From NCBI RefSeq assembly GCF_020639365.1, contig NZ_JAINUL010000001.1, positions 4,861,928 to 4,925,927 on the forward strand: DNA of 64,000 nucleotides. The letters are read 5' to 3'. Below the pieces are notes generated by a model, which saw only the letters and a list, made by a program, of their open reading frames with translations, ran no database searches and was not told the DNA's origin. The number at the start of each line of letters is the position of its first letter. Position 1 is the stretch's first letter. Source of the stretch: Streptomyces flavotricini. GTDB lineage: Bacteria > Actinomycetota > Actinomycetes > Streptomycetales > Streptomycetaceae. The position numbers were made by a program, and so were the translations under genes. Shown in pieces: positions 56,239-63,923 of the stretch.

Positions 56239-56856
56239 TCAGTCCGTGCGCAGGCGGGCGTGGAGGTGTTCGTCGTGCCAGCCGTCCGCGTGGAGGAGGG
56301 CGCCGCGCATGGTGCCCTCCAGGGGGAAGCCGGCCTTCTCCGCGATGCGGCACGAGGCCGGGTTGGCCACGGAGTGGGTGATCCGCAGGCGGTGCAGCCC
56401 GAGCTCCTCGAAGGCCCAGCGGCTGACCCGGTCCGTGGCCGCGACCATGATCCCGCTGCCGCGGCCCGCGGGCAGCAGCCAGTACAGGAGCTCCCCGCTC
56501 CCGCCCGCCAGGTCGAGGTCGGCCATGCCGATCAGGCCGACGGGCCGGCCGCCCACGGCCGGGGCCACCGCCCAGATCGCGGCCTCCTCGGCGTACCAGC
56601 GCTCCCGCCAGCGCTCGATCCGGGCCACGGCCCGCTCCGGATCGAGCACCGGCGGGCGGTTCCAGTGGCGGATCTCCGGGTCGTGGCAGGACTCGACCAG
56701 CGAGGGCGCGTCGTACGGGGTCCACGGCCGCAGCCGGAACGGGCCCGGGAGGTCCAGGACCGGCTGGGGCCGGGCGGCCATCCGGCCCGGCGGGACCACC
56801 GGGGGGAGGACGGCGCAGGCACGGGCTTCGGCTTCGGCTTCGGCGGGGAGGCGCAT
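56239..56856 (-). CDS. RimJ-type GNAT acetyltransferase
   Basis: The 205-residue product has FRLRPWTPYDAPSLVESCHDPEIRHWNRPP, WAVAPAVGGRPVGLIGMADLDLAGGSGELLYWLLPAGRGSGIMVAATDRVSRWAFEELGLHRLRITHSVANPASCRIAEKAGFPLEGTMRGALLHADGWHDEHLHARL. This is the RimJ/RimL pattern for acetylation of protein N-termini or small molecules. The first 25 residues (EAEAEARAC) are low complexity; an internal ATG (MAARPQPV) could be the true start. It lies 22 bases before the murP stop region on the same strand. Confidence 0.85.
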   Translation of the reverse strand: MRLPAEAEAEARACAVLPPVVPPGRMAARPQPVLDLPGPFRLRPWTPYDAPSLVESCHDPEIRHWNRPPVLDPERAVARIERWRERWYAEEAAIWAVAPAVGGRPVGLIGMADLDLAGGSGELLYWLLPAGRGSGIMVAATDRVSRWAFEELGLHRLRITHSVANPASCRIAEKAGFPLEGTMRGALLHADGWHDEHLHARLRTD

Positions 56857-56878
56857 CCAGGCAGTCTCCCCGACCCGT

Positions 56879-58357
56879 CTAGCTCTTCGCCATGGCCGGC
56901 TCCTTCGGTGGGGCGGCGGCCGGAGCCGGCTCCTGGTCGGCGTTGAGCTCGGTCAGCATCCGGCGGGTGAATCCGAAGAAGTACGTGGCCGCGAAGCCCA
57001 CGACGTAGCCGGTCAGCAGGCCGCCCGCGTAGATCGCGAGGTTCGTGCCCAGCCCCGAGGGGCCGTCCAGGAGCGGGAACAGGGCCCAGCCCGAAGGGCC
57101 GATGGCCGTGGCTCCGAAGGCGACCCCGAGCTGGTTGAAGAGCCCGACGAACGCCCCGCCCGCCGCGCCGCCCACGCAGGCGGTGACGAAGGGGCGCCCG
57201 AGCGGCAGCGAGACCCCGTAGATCAGCGGTTCGCCGACGCCCAGGAAGCCCGCCGGGAGCGCGGACCTGATGGTGGTGCGCAGGGACCGGTTGCGCGGCA
57301 GGCGGCAGTAGACCGCGAGCGCCGCGCCGACCTGGCCCGCGCCCGCCATGGCGAGGATCGGCAGGAGGGCGGTGTGTCCCGTCTGCTCGATGAGGGTGGT
57401 GTGGATCGGGATCAGCGCCTGGTGCAGGCCCAGCATCACCAGCGGCAGGAACAGGCCGCCCAGGACCAGCCCGGCGAAGGCGCCGCCGCCGGCGAGCATC
57501 CAGGTCGCGAAGGAGCCGATGGCGGTGGCGACCTCACCGGCGAGGAACATCAGGCCGAAGATCGTCACCAGCCCGGAGGTCAGGACGGTGAGGGTGGGGG
57601 TGACCAGGGCGTCCACCGACTCGGGGACCCACCTGCGGCACAGCCGCTCGACGTGGACGGCGAGGAAGGCGGCGGCCAGCGCCCCGAGGACCCCGCCCTG
57701 GCCGGGGGAGAGGTGCTGGCCGAAGGCGTCGATCTTCGCGACGCCCGGGAAGACGATGATGGCGGCGACGGCACCGCCCAGGATCGGCGTGCCGCCGAAC
57801 TCCCTGGCCGTGTTGTAGCCGACGAAGACGGCGATCAGCGACATGAACCCGGAGGCGATCGCGGCGAGCGCGGGGACGACGGCCGGCAGCCAACCGGTGT
57901 TGAGCAGTACCCCGTTCAGCCCCGCGATGATGCCGCAGCCGATGAGCGCCGGGATCAGCGGGACGAAGACGTTCGCGATCCGGCGCAGGAACAGCTTGAC
58001 CGGGGTGCTGTTGCGGGCCTTCTGCGCCTGCTTCAACGCGGCGCCCCGGTCGGCGAGTTCCCCGGCTGTGACCGGGGGCTCGGAGGTACGGGGGGAGCGG
58101 CCCTCCTCGACCAGCGCCTCGAACTCCGGGGTCACCCGGGCGACCGTCCCCGGCCCGAGCACGATCTGGTAGGTCTCGTCCTCGACGACGCCCAGCACCG
58201 CGGGCAGGGCCCGCAGCGCCTCTTCGTCGACCAGCGAGCGGTCGTGCAGGGCGATGCGCAGCCGGGTCATGCAGTGCGCGATCGAGCTGATGTTGTCCGG
58301 GCCGCCGACCAGGGGGAGGATCGCGGCGGCGGTGGCGCGGTTCTTGTCAGTGGACAT
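56879..58357 (-). CDS. murP: PTS EIIBC permease, probable N-acetylmuramic acid transporter
   Basis: The 492-residue product has the EIIB domain with phosphorylated Cys29 (ISSIAHCMTRLRIAL) and EIIC with about ten helices (VFVPLIPALIGCGIIAGLNGVLL ... GGTPILGGAVAAIIVFPGV ... GLHQALIPIHTTLIEQTGHTALLPILAMAGAGQVGAALAVY ... GEPLIYGVSLPL). It has no EIIA domain, as in E. coli MurP, and needs EIIA from elsewhere. The adjacent murQ and murR-type genes on the same strand point to MurNAc. An 8-bp tandem repeat separates it from murQ. Confidence 0.85.
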   Translation of the reverse strand: MSTDKNRATAAAILPLVGGPDNISSIAHCMTRLRIALHDRSLVDEEALRALPAVLGVVEDETYQIVLGPGTVARVTPEFEALVEEGRSPRTSEPPVTAGELADRGAALKQAQKARNSTPVKLFLRRIANVFVPLIPALIGCGIIAGLNGVLLNTGWLPAVVPALAAIASGFMSLIAVFVGYNTAREFGGTPILGGAVAAIIVFPGVAKIDAFGQHLSPGQGGVLGALAAAFLAVHVERLCRRWVPESVDALVTPTLTVLTSGLVTIFGLMFLAGEVATAIGSFATWMLAGGGAFAGLVLGGLFLPLVMLGLHQALIPIHTTLIEQTGHTALLPILAMAGAGQVGAALAVYCRLPRNRSLRTTIRSALPAGFLGVGEPLIYGVSLPLGRPFVTACVGGAAGGAFVGLFNQLGVAFGATAIGPSGWALFPLLDGPSGLGTNLAIYAGGLLTGYVVGFAATYFFGFTRRMLTELNADQEPAPAAAPPKEPAMAKS

Positions 58358-58390
58358 GTGGTGATCGCCTTGCGTCGGGGAAACGGGGCA

Positions 58391-58462
58391 GTCAGCAGGT
58401 CAGCAGGTCAGCAGGTCAGCAGGTCAGCGGGTCAGGGGGTCGGCGGGTCGGCGGGTCGGCAG
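58391..58462. repeat. 8-bp tandem repeat (nine units) across the murQ stop codon
   Basis: GTCAGCAG occurs four times (58391-58422), followed by GTCAGCGG, GTCAGGGG, GTCGGCGG twice and GTCGGCAG. The murQ stop (58424-58426) lies in the fifth unit, so about half the array is coding (TRRPADPLTR) and half is spacer before murP. Confidence 0.9.
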
Positions 58463-59425
58463 TTCGGTGGCCTGGCCGGCGGGCGTACGGGCCAGGGCGA
58501 GGGCCTCGCGGAGGTGGCCGCGCGCGGCCGTGAGCAGTGCGGCCGCCGCCGGGCCGTCCACGCCGCCCAGCAGGACGAGCACGGCCTGCTTGACCTCGCC
58601 GCCGGTGGCGTCGAGCGCGGCCTCGATCTCCTCGTCCGGCGCGCCGGTGGCCAGTGCCACGATGCGGCGGGAGCGGGCGCGCAGCTTCTCGTTGGAGGCG
58701 CGCAGGTCGACCATCAGGTTCCCGTACGTCTTGCCCAGCCGGATCATGGTGATGGTCGAGACGAGGTTCAGTACGAGCTTCTGCGCGGTACCGGCCTTCA
58801 GACGGGTGGACCCGGTCAGCAGCTCGGGCCCGACGACGACCTCGATGCCGTGCTCTGCGGCCGCGGCCAGCGCCGAGCCGGCGTTGCAGGACAGGCCGAC
58901 GGTGAGCGCCCCGCGCGTACGGGCGGACTCGACGGCGCCGATCGCGTACGGGGTGCGGCCGGAGGCGGAGACGCCGATGACGGTGTCCTCCGGTCCGATG
59001 TCCAGGGCGGCGAGGTCTTCGGCGGCCAGCTCCTTCGAGTCCTCGGCGCCCTCGACGGACCGGACCATGGCTCCGGGCCCACCCGCGATCAGGCCCACGA
59101 CCTGCGCCGGGTCGGTGTTGAAGGTGGGCGGGCACTCGCTGGCGTCCAGGACGCCCATCCGGCCGGCCGTGCCGGCGCCCGCGTACACGAGCCGCCCGCC
59201 ACGGGCCATCCGCGGCGCGATGGCGTCGATCGCGGCGGCGATCTGCGGCAGCTGCGCGGCGACGGCGGCCGGGACGCCGGCGTCCTCGGCGTTCATGGTG
59301 CGGGCGATGTCCAGGGTGGACAGCCGGTCGATCTCGGCCAGTTCGGGGCGGAAGGCCTCGGTGGTCAGGGTGTCGAGCTGGGCGCGGAGCGCGGTGTACG
59401 AGCTGTCGGCGTGCGGGCCGGTCAT
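58424..59425 (-). CDS. murQ: N-acetylmuramic acid 6-phosphate etherase
   Basis: The 333-residue SIS-domain enzyme shows GGRLVYAGAGTAGRMGVLDASECPPTFNTDPAQVVGLIAGG, EDSKELAAEDL, IGVSASGRTPYAIGAVE, KAGTAQKLVLNLVSTITMIRLGKTYGNLMVDLRASNEKLRARS. It cleaves the lactyl ether of MurNAc-6-P to GlcNAc-6-P, which NagA then uses. The ATG overlaps the murR stop by 4 bases (ATGA). The C-terminus is encoded by an 8-bp repeat and varies from family norms. Confidence 0.95.
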   Translation of the reverse strand: MTGPHADSSYTALRAQLDTLTTEAFRPELAEIDRLSTLDIARTMNAEDAGVPAAVAAQLPQIAAAIDAIAPRMARGGRLVYAGAGTAGRMGVLDASECPPTFNTDPAQVVGLIAGGPGAMVRSVEGAEDSKELAAEDLAALDIGPEDTVIGVSASGRTPYAIGAVESARTRGALTVGLSCNAGSALAAAAEHGIEVVVGPELLTGSTRLKAGTAQKLVLNLVSTITMIRLGKTYGNLMVDLRASNEKLRARSRRIVALATGAPDEEIEAALDATGGEVKQAVLVLLGGVDGPAAAALLTAARGHLREALALARTPAGQATELPTRRPADPLTR

Positions 59426-60357
59426 GGGCGTGGGCTCCTGGCGGATCGGCGGGGGGCGAGTGCCTCGTACGAGGCGGCGAGCGCGGGTGCGGCACTCTCG
59501 TACGTCTGCTGCGCGACGGCCACGAACAGGCAGTCGACGACGAGGAGCTGGCTGGTCCGGCTCGACATGGCGGCCGGTCGCAGCCGGGTCTCGCGGGCGG
59601 CGGAGGTGGCCAGTACGAGGTCGGCGTAGTGGGAGACGGGGGCGTTCGGGCGGCCCGTGAGCGCGATGGTGGTGGCGCCGCGCTCGAAGGCCGTGCGGAG
59701 GGGGTCGATCACGTCGCCGGTGGCGCCGGAGTGGGTGATCGCGACGGCCGCGTCGCCGGGGCGCAGCTGGACGGCGCCGGTGACGGCCAGGTGGGGGTCG
59801 CCGTGGGCGTGGGCGACGAGGCCGATGCGCAGCAGCTTCTGCGCGAGGTCCTGGCCGACGAGCGCGGAGGCGCCGACGCCGTAGATGTCGATCCGGCGGG
59901 CGGTCGCCAGTGCGGTGACGGCGGCGGCGAGCGCGGTGAGGTCGAGTCCGGCGGCGGTGTCGGCGAGGGTCTGGGCCTCCTCGTGGGCCAGTTTGGCGAC
60001 GACGTCGGCGATCGGGTCGTCGACGGCTATGTCGGCGGCGAGGGCGGGGGCCGCGCCGGACTCCTGCTGCGCGGCGAGCGCGGCGAGGGCGAGGCGCAGG
60101 TCGCGGTAGCCGGGGTAGCCGAGGAGGCGCGCGGCGCGGACGACGGTGGCCTCGCTGGTGCCGGTGCGCGCGGCGAGCGCGCTGACGGTGAGGCGGGAGC
60201 AGCCGGCGGGGTCGGCGGCGACGGTTTCTGCGACGGCCCGGACGGAGCGGGTCATGGAGGGGCCGAGACTGCGGACGCGGGCCCGCAGCGGGACGGTGCC
60301 GGGGTCGGTTCCCGGGACGGCGCCCTCGCTGAAAGTTACTTTCGGGTCGACGCTCAT
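59422..60357 (-). CDS. murR: RpiR-family regulator of MurNAc use
   Basis: The 311-residue product has an N-terminal HTH_6 (SMTRSVRAVAETVAADPAGCSRLTVSALAARTGTSEATVVRAARLLGYPGYRDLRLAL, about 34-92) and a C-terminal SIS sugar-phosphate sensor (RRIDIYGVGASALVGQDLAQKLLRIG, VAITHSGATGDVIDPLRTAFERGATTIALTG). It would sense MurNAc-6-P and control murR-murQ-murP. Two palindromic operator-like sites overlap its start. It is the first gene of the operon and is coupled to murQ. Confidence 0.88.
   Translation of the reverse strand: MSVDPKVTFSEGAVPGTDPGTVPLRARVRSLGPSMTRSVRAVAETVAADPAGCSRLTVSALAARTGTSEATVVRAARLLGYPGYRDLRLALAALAAQQESGAAPALAADIAVDDPIADVVAKLAHEEAQTLADTAAGLDLTALAAAVTALATARRIDIYGVGASALVGQDLAQKLLRIGLVAHAHGDPHLAVTGAVQLRPGDAAVAITHSGATGDVIDPLRTAFERGATTIALTGRPNAPVSHYADLVLATSAARETRLRPAAMSSRTSQLLVVDCLFVAVAQQTYESAAPALAASYEALAPRRSARSPRP
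60331..60343. promoter_or_regulatory. Operator-like palindrome within the murR start region
   Basis: GAAAG-TTA-CTTTC is a perfect 5-bp inverted repeat, lying in codons 5-9 of murR (read on the minus strand). Confidence 0.6.
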
Positions 60358-60361
60358 CCAT

Positions 60362-60374
60362 GAAATCTATTTTC
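60362..60374. promoter_or_regulatory. Second operator-like palindrome upstream of murR
   Basis: GAAATCTATTTTC is a related near-palindrome, exactly 31 bp (three helical turns) from the first site, in an unusually AT-rich patch just before the start codon. Confidence 0.6.
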
Positions 60375-60458
60375 GGCCGGTGTGGGGGTCAAGGCACCAT
60401 TCGGCACCGGTTCGGAAGGACCTTCACCACATGGCCCGTACGGGTTCACAATGGGCGC

Positions 60459-60836
60459 ATGGACCACGCGACCCCCCTGGAACAGGCGCTGCACGTCGCC
60501 CGCGCACTTGTTCTCGCCGATCTCGCTGCCGGCGAGGTCGCCGACGCCGATGTCGTCTCCCTCGTCGAGGACTCGGTCACGCACCGCCGGTGGTGGGTGG
60601 AGCAGTGGCCGGAGGGGGTCGACTACCTCGCCGGGCTCGTCGCCCAGGACGTACAGGACGCGCTGCTGGAGAAGTACGGGCGCTGGCCGCTGTGCCCGGT
60701 CTGCGCGCAGGGCGATCCGCACGCGCTGGACGTGGAGCCGGAGTTGGGCCCGGATCCGCACTGGGTGTGCGGCAAGGCCGGGGTGAAGGTCGCCGCGGTG
60801 GGCGCCCTCGGCCCCGTGTTCGGCGCCGGCCGGTGA
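60459..60836 (+). CDS. Small conserved hypothetical protein
   Basis: The 125-residue product reads MDHATPLEQALHVARALVLADLAAGEVADADVVSLVEDSVTHRRWWVEQWPEGVDYLAGLVAQDVQDALLEKYGRWPLCPVCAQGDPHALDVEPELGPDPHWVCGKAGVKVAAVGAL. It has a helical N-terminal part and a probable zinc site (CPVC ... HWVCG). It looks like a small nucleic-acid or metal-binding protein. It precedes the DUF4031 gene by 7 bases, so the pair is one operon, divergent from murR. Confidence 0.78.
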   Translation: MDHATPLEQALHVARALVLADLAAGEVADADVVSLVEDSVTHRRWWVEQWPEGVDYLAGLVAQDVQDALLEKYGRWPLCPVCAQGDPHALDVEPELGPDPHWVCGKAGVKVAAVGALGPVFGAGR

Positions 60837-60843
60837 GCCGCCG

Positions 60844-61110
60844 GTGACGCTCTACATCGACCCGCCGACCTGGCCGGGCCACGGCCGCATGTGGTCGCAC
60901 CTGGTCAGTGACGTCTCGTACGAGGAGCTGCACGCCTTCGCGGCGTCGATCGGCTGCCCGGCGAAGGCGTTCGAGCGGGACCACTACGACGTGCCGTCGC
61001 ACCGCTACGCGGACGCGGTGGGTGCGGGCGCGGTGGAGATCGGCAGCAAGGAGCTGGTCCGCCGCCTGACGGCCGCGGGCCTGCGCCGCCCGAAGGGCCG
61101 CCCGGCCTGA
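60844..61110 (+). CDS. DUF4031 protein
   Basis: The start is GTG at 60844. The 88-residue product MTLYIDPPTWPGHGRMWSHLVSDVSYEELHAFAASIGCPAKAFERDHYDVPSHRYADAVGAGAVEIGSKELVRRLTAAGLR is a clear DUF4031 member. The conserved W/H/D residues (PTWPGHGRMWSHLVSD, RDHYDVP) suggest an enzyme or binding pocket of unknown role. It is cotranscribed with the upstream small gene. Confidence 0.9.
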   Translation: MTLYIDPPTWPGHGRMWSHLVSDVSYEELHAFAASIGCPAKAFERDHYDVPSHRYADAVGAGAVEIGSKELVRRLTAAGLRRPKGRPA

Positions 61111-61146
61111 CGGGCGGGGCCCGGTCCCGCCCGGTCCCGCCCGGGG

Positions 61147-62439
61147 TCAGCGGGCGGCGGGCCGTACGGATTCGGCGGCCGCGTCCGGTACCTGCGGGGC
61201 CGAGGAGGCGATCACACGCGTCGGGGGCTGGGGCGCGCGGGTGTGCAGGCGCAGGGCGATCGCGCCGAGCGCGATGGCCGTCACCGTCATCGCCGCGCCC
61301 GCCCAGGCGGGGGCGGCGAAGCCGCGGCCGGCGTCGATGACCGCGCCGCCGAGCCAGGGGCCGCCGGTGTTCCCGAGGTTGAACGCGGCCGTCGTGGTGG
61401 CTCCGGCCAGGGTCGGGGCGGCGCCCGCCACGTTGAACATGCGGGCGTTGAGGGCGGGCGCCGTGGCGAACGCCGAGACGCCGATCAGGAACGACAGTCC
61501 CACCGCGGCCACGGCCGAGGCCGCGAACAGGGCCAGCGCGACGAGGAAGAGCGTCGAGGCGGTGATCCCCCACAGCATCACGCCGAACAGGTGCGCGTCC
61601 GCGATCCGCCCCCCGATCGTGGTGCCGACGAGCGCGCCGATCCCGAACAGCGCGAGCACCCACGGCACCCAGCCGGCGTCCAGTCCGGCGACGTCCGTGA
61701 GCAGCGGGGACAGGTAGCTGAAGGCGCAGAAGACCCCGCCCGCGGCCAGCGCCGTGACGCCGATCGACAGCCACACCTGGCGGTCGCGGTAGATGCGCAG
61801 CTCCCGCGCGAGGGTGGGGCGTACGGAGGGCCGCGGGATGTCCGGGATCAGCGTCAGGATGCCGGCGAGGGCGACCGCCGAGGCCGCGCCGACCGACCAG
61901 AACGCGGACCGCCAGCCCAGGTGCTCGCCGAGGAAGGCGCCGGCGGGGACGCCGAGGACGTTGGCGATGGACAGGCCGCCGATCATGACGGCCATGGCGC
62001 GGGCCCGCTGGTCCTTCTCCACCATCGCGATGGCGACGGCGGCGCCGACCGCCCAGAAGCCGGCGCAGGCGAGTGCGGAGACGATGCGGGAGGCGAAGAG
62101 GAACGCGTACGAGGGGGCCAGCGCGCCCGCGACCTGCCCGAGGCCGAAGAGGCTGATGAGGGCGATGAGGGTGGTGCGGCGCGGGAGCCGCAGGGTGGCC
62201 ACCGCCAGCAGGGGCGCCCCGACGACCATGCCGATCGCGAAGGCCGATATCAGCAGGCCGGCCTGCGGGATGGTGACGTCCATGTCCTGGGCGATGGGCG
62301 GCAGCAGCCCCGAGAGCATGAACTCGCTCGTCCCGAGCGCGAACACGGACAGGCCGAGGACGTAGACGGCGACGGGCATGCGGGAGCGTGCTGCGGCGGA
62401 GGGCATGCTCTGCACGAACCGCCGCGAAGCGGATCTCAT
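61147..62439 (-). CDS. MFS drug exporter, DHA1 family (chloramphenicol-resistance-like)
   Basis: The 430-residue product has twelve hydrophobic helices and the DHA1 opening MPVAVYVLGLSVFALGTSEFMLSGLLPPIAQDMDVTIPQAGLLISAFAIGMVVGAPLLA. The motif A-like stretch is degenerate (LRLPRRT), and motif C-like GGLSIANVLGVPAGAFLGEHLGWRSAFW is present. It resembles CmlR/Cmx and YdhP-like exporters. The ATG at 62439 overlaps the stop of the HD-domain gene (ATGA). Internal ATGs at 62406 and 62379 are possible. The substrate is not predictable. Confidence 0.88.
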   Translation of the reverse strand: MRSASRRFVQSMPSAAARSRMPVAVYVLGLSVFALGTSEFMLSGLLPPIAQDMDVTIPQAGLLISAFAIGMVVGAPLLAVATLRLPRRTTLIALISLFGLGQVAGALAPSYAFLFASRIVSALACAGFWAVGAAVAIAMVEKDQRARAMAVMIGGLSIANVLGVPAGAFLGEHLGWRSAFWSVGAASAVALAGILTLIPDIPRPSVRPTLARELRIYRDRQVWLSIGVTALAAGGVFCAFSYLSPLLTDVAGLDAGWVPWVLALFGIGALVGTTIGGRIADAHLFGVMLWGITASTLFLVALALFAASAVAAVGLSFLIGVSAFATAPALNARMFNVAGAAPTLAGATTTAAFNLGNTGGPWLGGAVIDAGRGFAAPAWAGAAMTVTAIALGAIALRLHTRAPQPPTRVIASSAPQVPDAAAESVRPAAR

Positions 62440-63101
62440 TCCCGGGCGGCGGGACCGGTGCTCAGATCGGCGAGCTCGGCGGCCAGGTTGCGGCGGGCCG
62501 GGGCCTCCCAGTGCGCGGTGCCGTACGGGGTGCGGAAGAGCCGGGGCAGGCCGATCAGCTGGCGCAGTACGGCGGCCCGGCCGGCGCGGAAGGCGTCCTC
62601 GGGGACGAAGCCGTACTCGGCGCGGACGGCGGCGACGTACGCCGCGTAGGCGTCGGGCGGGCCCGCGAGCACGGCCAGGTCGGCGTCGCAGAGCACCTCG
62701 CCGTTGGTGTCGCCGGCGGCGGGGTCGTGGGTGACGGTGAGCCGGACCAGCCGGGCCACCTCGGCGGTGCGGGCCGCGTCGATGCCGAGCTCGGGCAGGG
62801 CGCGCTCGGCGAGGGCGGCGCTGCGCTCCTCGTTCTCGGAGCGGTCGGGGCGGTAGACGGCGTCGTGGAACCAGGCGGCGAGCTCGACGGCGGCGGGGTC
62901 GGCGGCGTGCGCGGCGAGTACGTCGATCCGCGCGAGTACGTCGGCCAGGTGCGCGGTGGTGTGGTAGCGGCGCTGGGGCTCCGCCCAGGCGGCGAGGAGC
63001 CGGTCGGCGTACGGGCCGGGATCGTGTTCGGCGGCCGCGCCGGCCGCGGTGGTGGTCGCGTGCCAGCGGGCGCGGAGCGGGGCGGTGTCCATGCGGTCCA
63101 T
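62436..63101 (-). CDS. HD-domain protein (predicted metal-dependent phosphohydrolase)
   Basis: The 221-residue product has RYHTTAHLADVLARIDVL and ELAAWFHDAVYRPDRSENEERSAALA, followed by LVRLTVTHDP and EVLCDADLAVLAG: the H...HD...D metal motif of HD phosphohydrolases. Streptomyces homologues of about 210 residues are common and of unknown substrate. The start at 63101 lacks a clear ribosome site; ATG 63092 is an alternative. It is translationally coupled to the MFS gene. Confidence 0.85.
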   Translation of the reverse strand: MDRMDTAPLRARWHATTTAAGAAAEHDPGPYADRLLAAWAEPQRRYHTTAHLADVLARIDVLAAHAADPAAVELAAWFHDAVYRPDRSENEERSAALAERALPELGIDAARTAEVARLVRLTVTHDPAAGDTNGEVLCDADLAVLAGPPDAYAAYVAAVRAEYGFVPEDAFRAGRAAVLRQLIGLPRLFRTPYGTAHWEAPARRNLAAELADLSTGPAARE

Positions 63102-63165
63102 GCGCACATTGTGCGGGTGGCGTGATTGTGCTGGTGGAGGGTGGGCGGAGGCCCGTACCCTGGAT

Positions 63166-63181
63166 ATTGGACTAGACCTAT
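63166..63181 (+). promoter_or_regulatory. dre-like (DasR) operator upstream of cutC
   Basis: ATTGGACTAGACCTAT matches 12 of 16 positions of the DasR consensus. Its core GGACTAGACC is the exact reverse complement of the core at msiK and nagK. It lies 38 bases before the cutC start. Confidence 0.65.
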
Positions 63182-63218
63182 TTTCCATACCAGCAGCTTT
63201 CCGGAGGAGTGGGGCCCA

Positions 63219-63923
63219 ATGAGCAACCGTGCAGTCCTGGAGGTGATCGCCCTCGACGCGGAGGACGCGGTCGCGGCCCAGGAGGGTGGGGCGGACCGCC
63301 TCGAACTGGTCACCGACATGGCCGCCGACGGGCTCACCCCGCCGCGCGAGACCTTCGCGGCGATCAGGGCGGCGGTCGACATCCCGCTGCGCGTGATGCT
63401 CCGTACGGCCGACGGCTTCGCGGCGGGTTCGGCCGCGGACGTGGAGCTGCTGGCCGCGCGGGCGCGGGCGCTGCGGGCGGAGGGGGCGGACGAGTTCGTC
63501 CTCGGGTTCCTGGCCGCGGACGGCAGCCCGGACCTGGCCGCGATCGAGGCGGTCGTGGCGGAGCTGGACGGCTGCAAGTGGACCTTCCACCGGGCCATCG
63601 ACCGGGCCGCGGACCGGGACCAGCTGCGCAAGGCGCTCGCGGAGCTGCCGGAGTCCGCCGCGCCCGACACGTACCTGACGGCGGGATCGGCGACCGGCGT
63701 CGACGCGGGGCTGCCGGTGCTGCTGGCCGAGGCGGCGCGGCGGGGCGAGCCGGGGTACACGGCGCAGATCCTGGTGGGCGGCGGGCTGACGCTGTCCCAC
63801 CTGCCGGTGCTGCGGGCCGCCGGGATCGACGCGTTCCACATCGGCGGCGCGGCCCGGCCCGACGGCTGGACGGGCCCGGTCTCGGCCTCGGCGGTGGCCG
63901 ACTGGCGGGCCGCGCTGGCGTAG
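63219..63923 (+). CDS. cutC: CutC-family TIM-barrel protein
   Basis: The 234-residue product has the family order LEVIALDAEDAVAAQEGGADRLELVTDMAADGLTPPRETF, RVMLRTADGF, GADEFVLGFLAADGSPDLAAIEAVV, KWTFHRAIDRAADRDQLRKAL, YLTAGSATGVDAG and ILVGGGLTLSHLP. CutC was named for copper homeostasis, but its biochemical role is unsettled. A GGAGGAG ribosome site precedes the ATG. The dre-like site upstream suggests control by amino-sugar status, not copper. Confidence 0.92.
   Translation: MSNRAVLEVIALDAEDAVAAQEGGADRLELVTDMAADGLTPPRETFAAIRAAVDIPLRVMLRTADGFAAGSAADVELLAARARALRAEGADEFVLGFLAADGSPDLAAIEAVVAELDGCKWTFHRAIDRAADRDQLRKALAELPESAAPDTYLTAGSATGVDAGLPVLLAEAARRGEPGYTAQILVGGGLTLSHLPVLRAAGIDAFHIGGAARPDGWTGPVSASAVADWRAALA

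Noticed and set aside
56186..59629. A 1147-codon open frame on the plus strand and similarly long ones (e.g. 870 codons at 15256-17868 minus).
   Set aside because: They lie opposite real genes with clear family motifs (murP, murQ, DAO oxidase) and translate to low-complexity Arg/Gly/Ala sequence, the usual result of extreme GC in Streptomyces.
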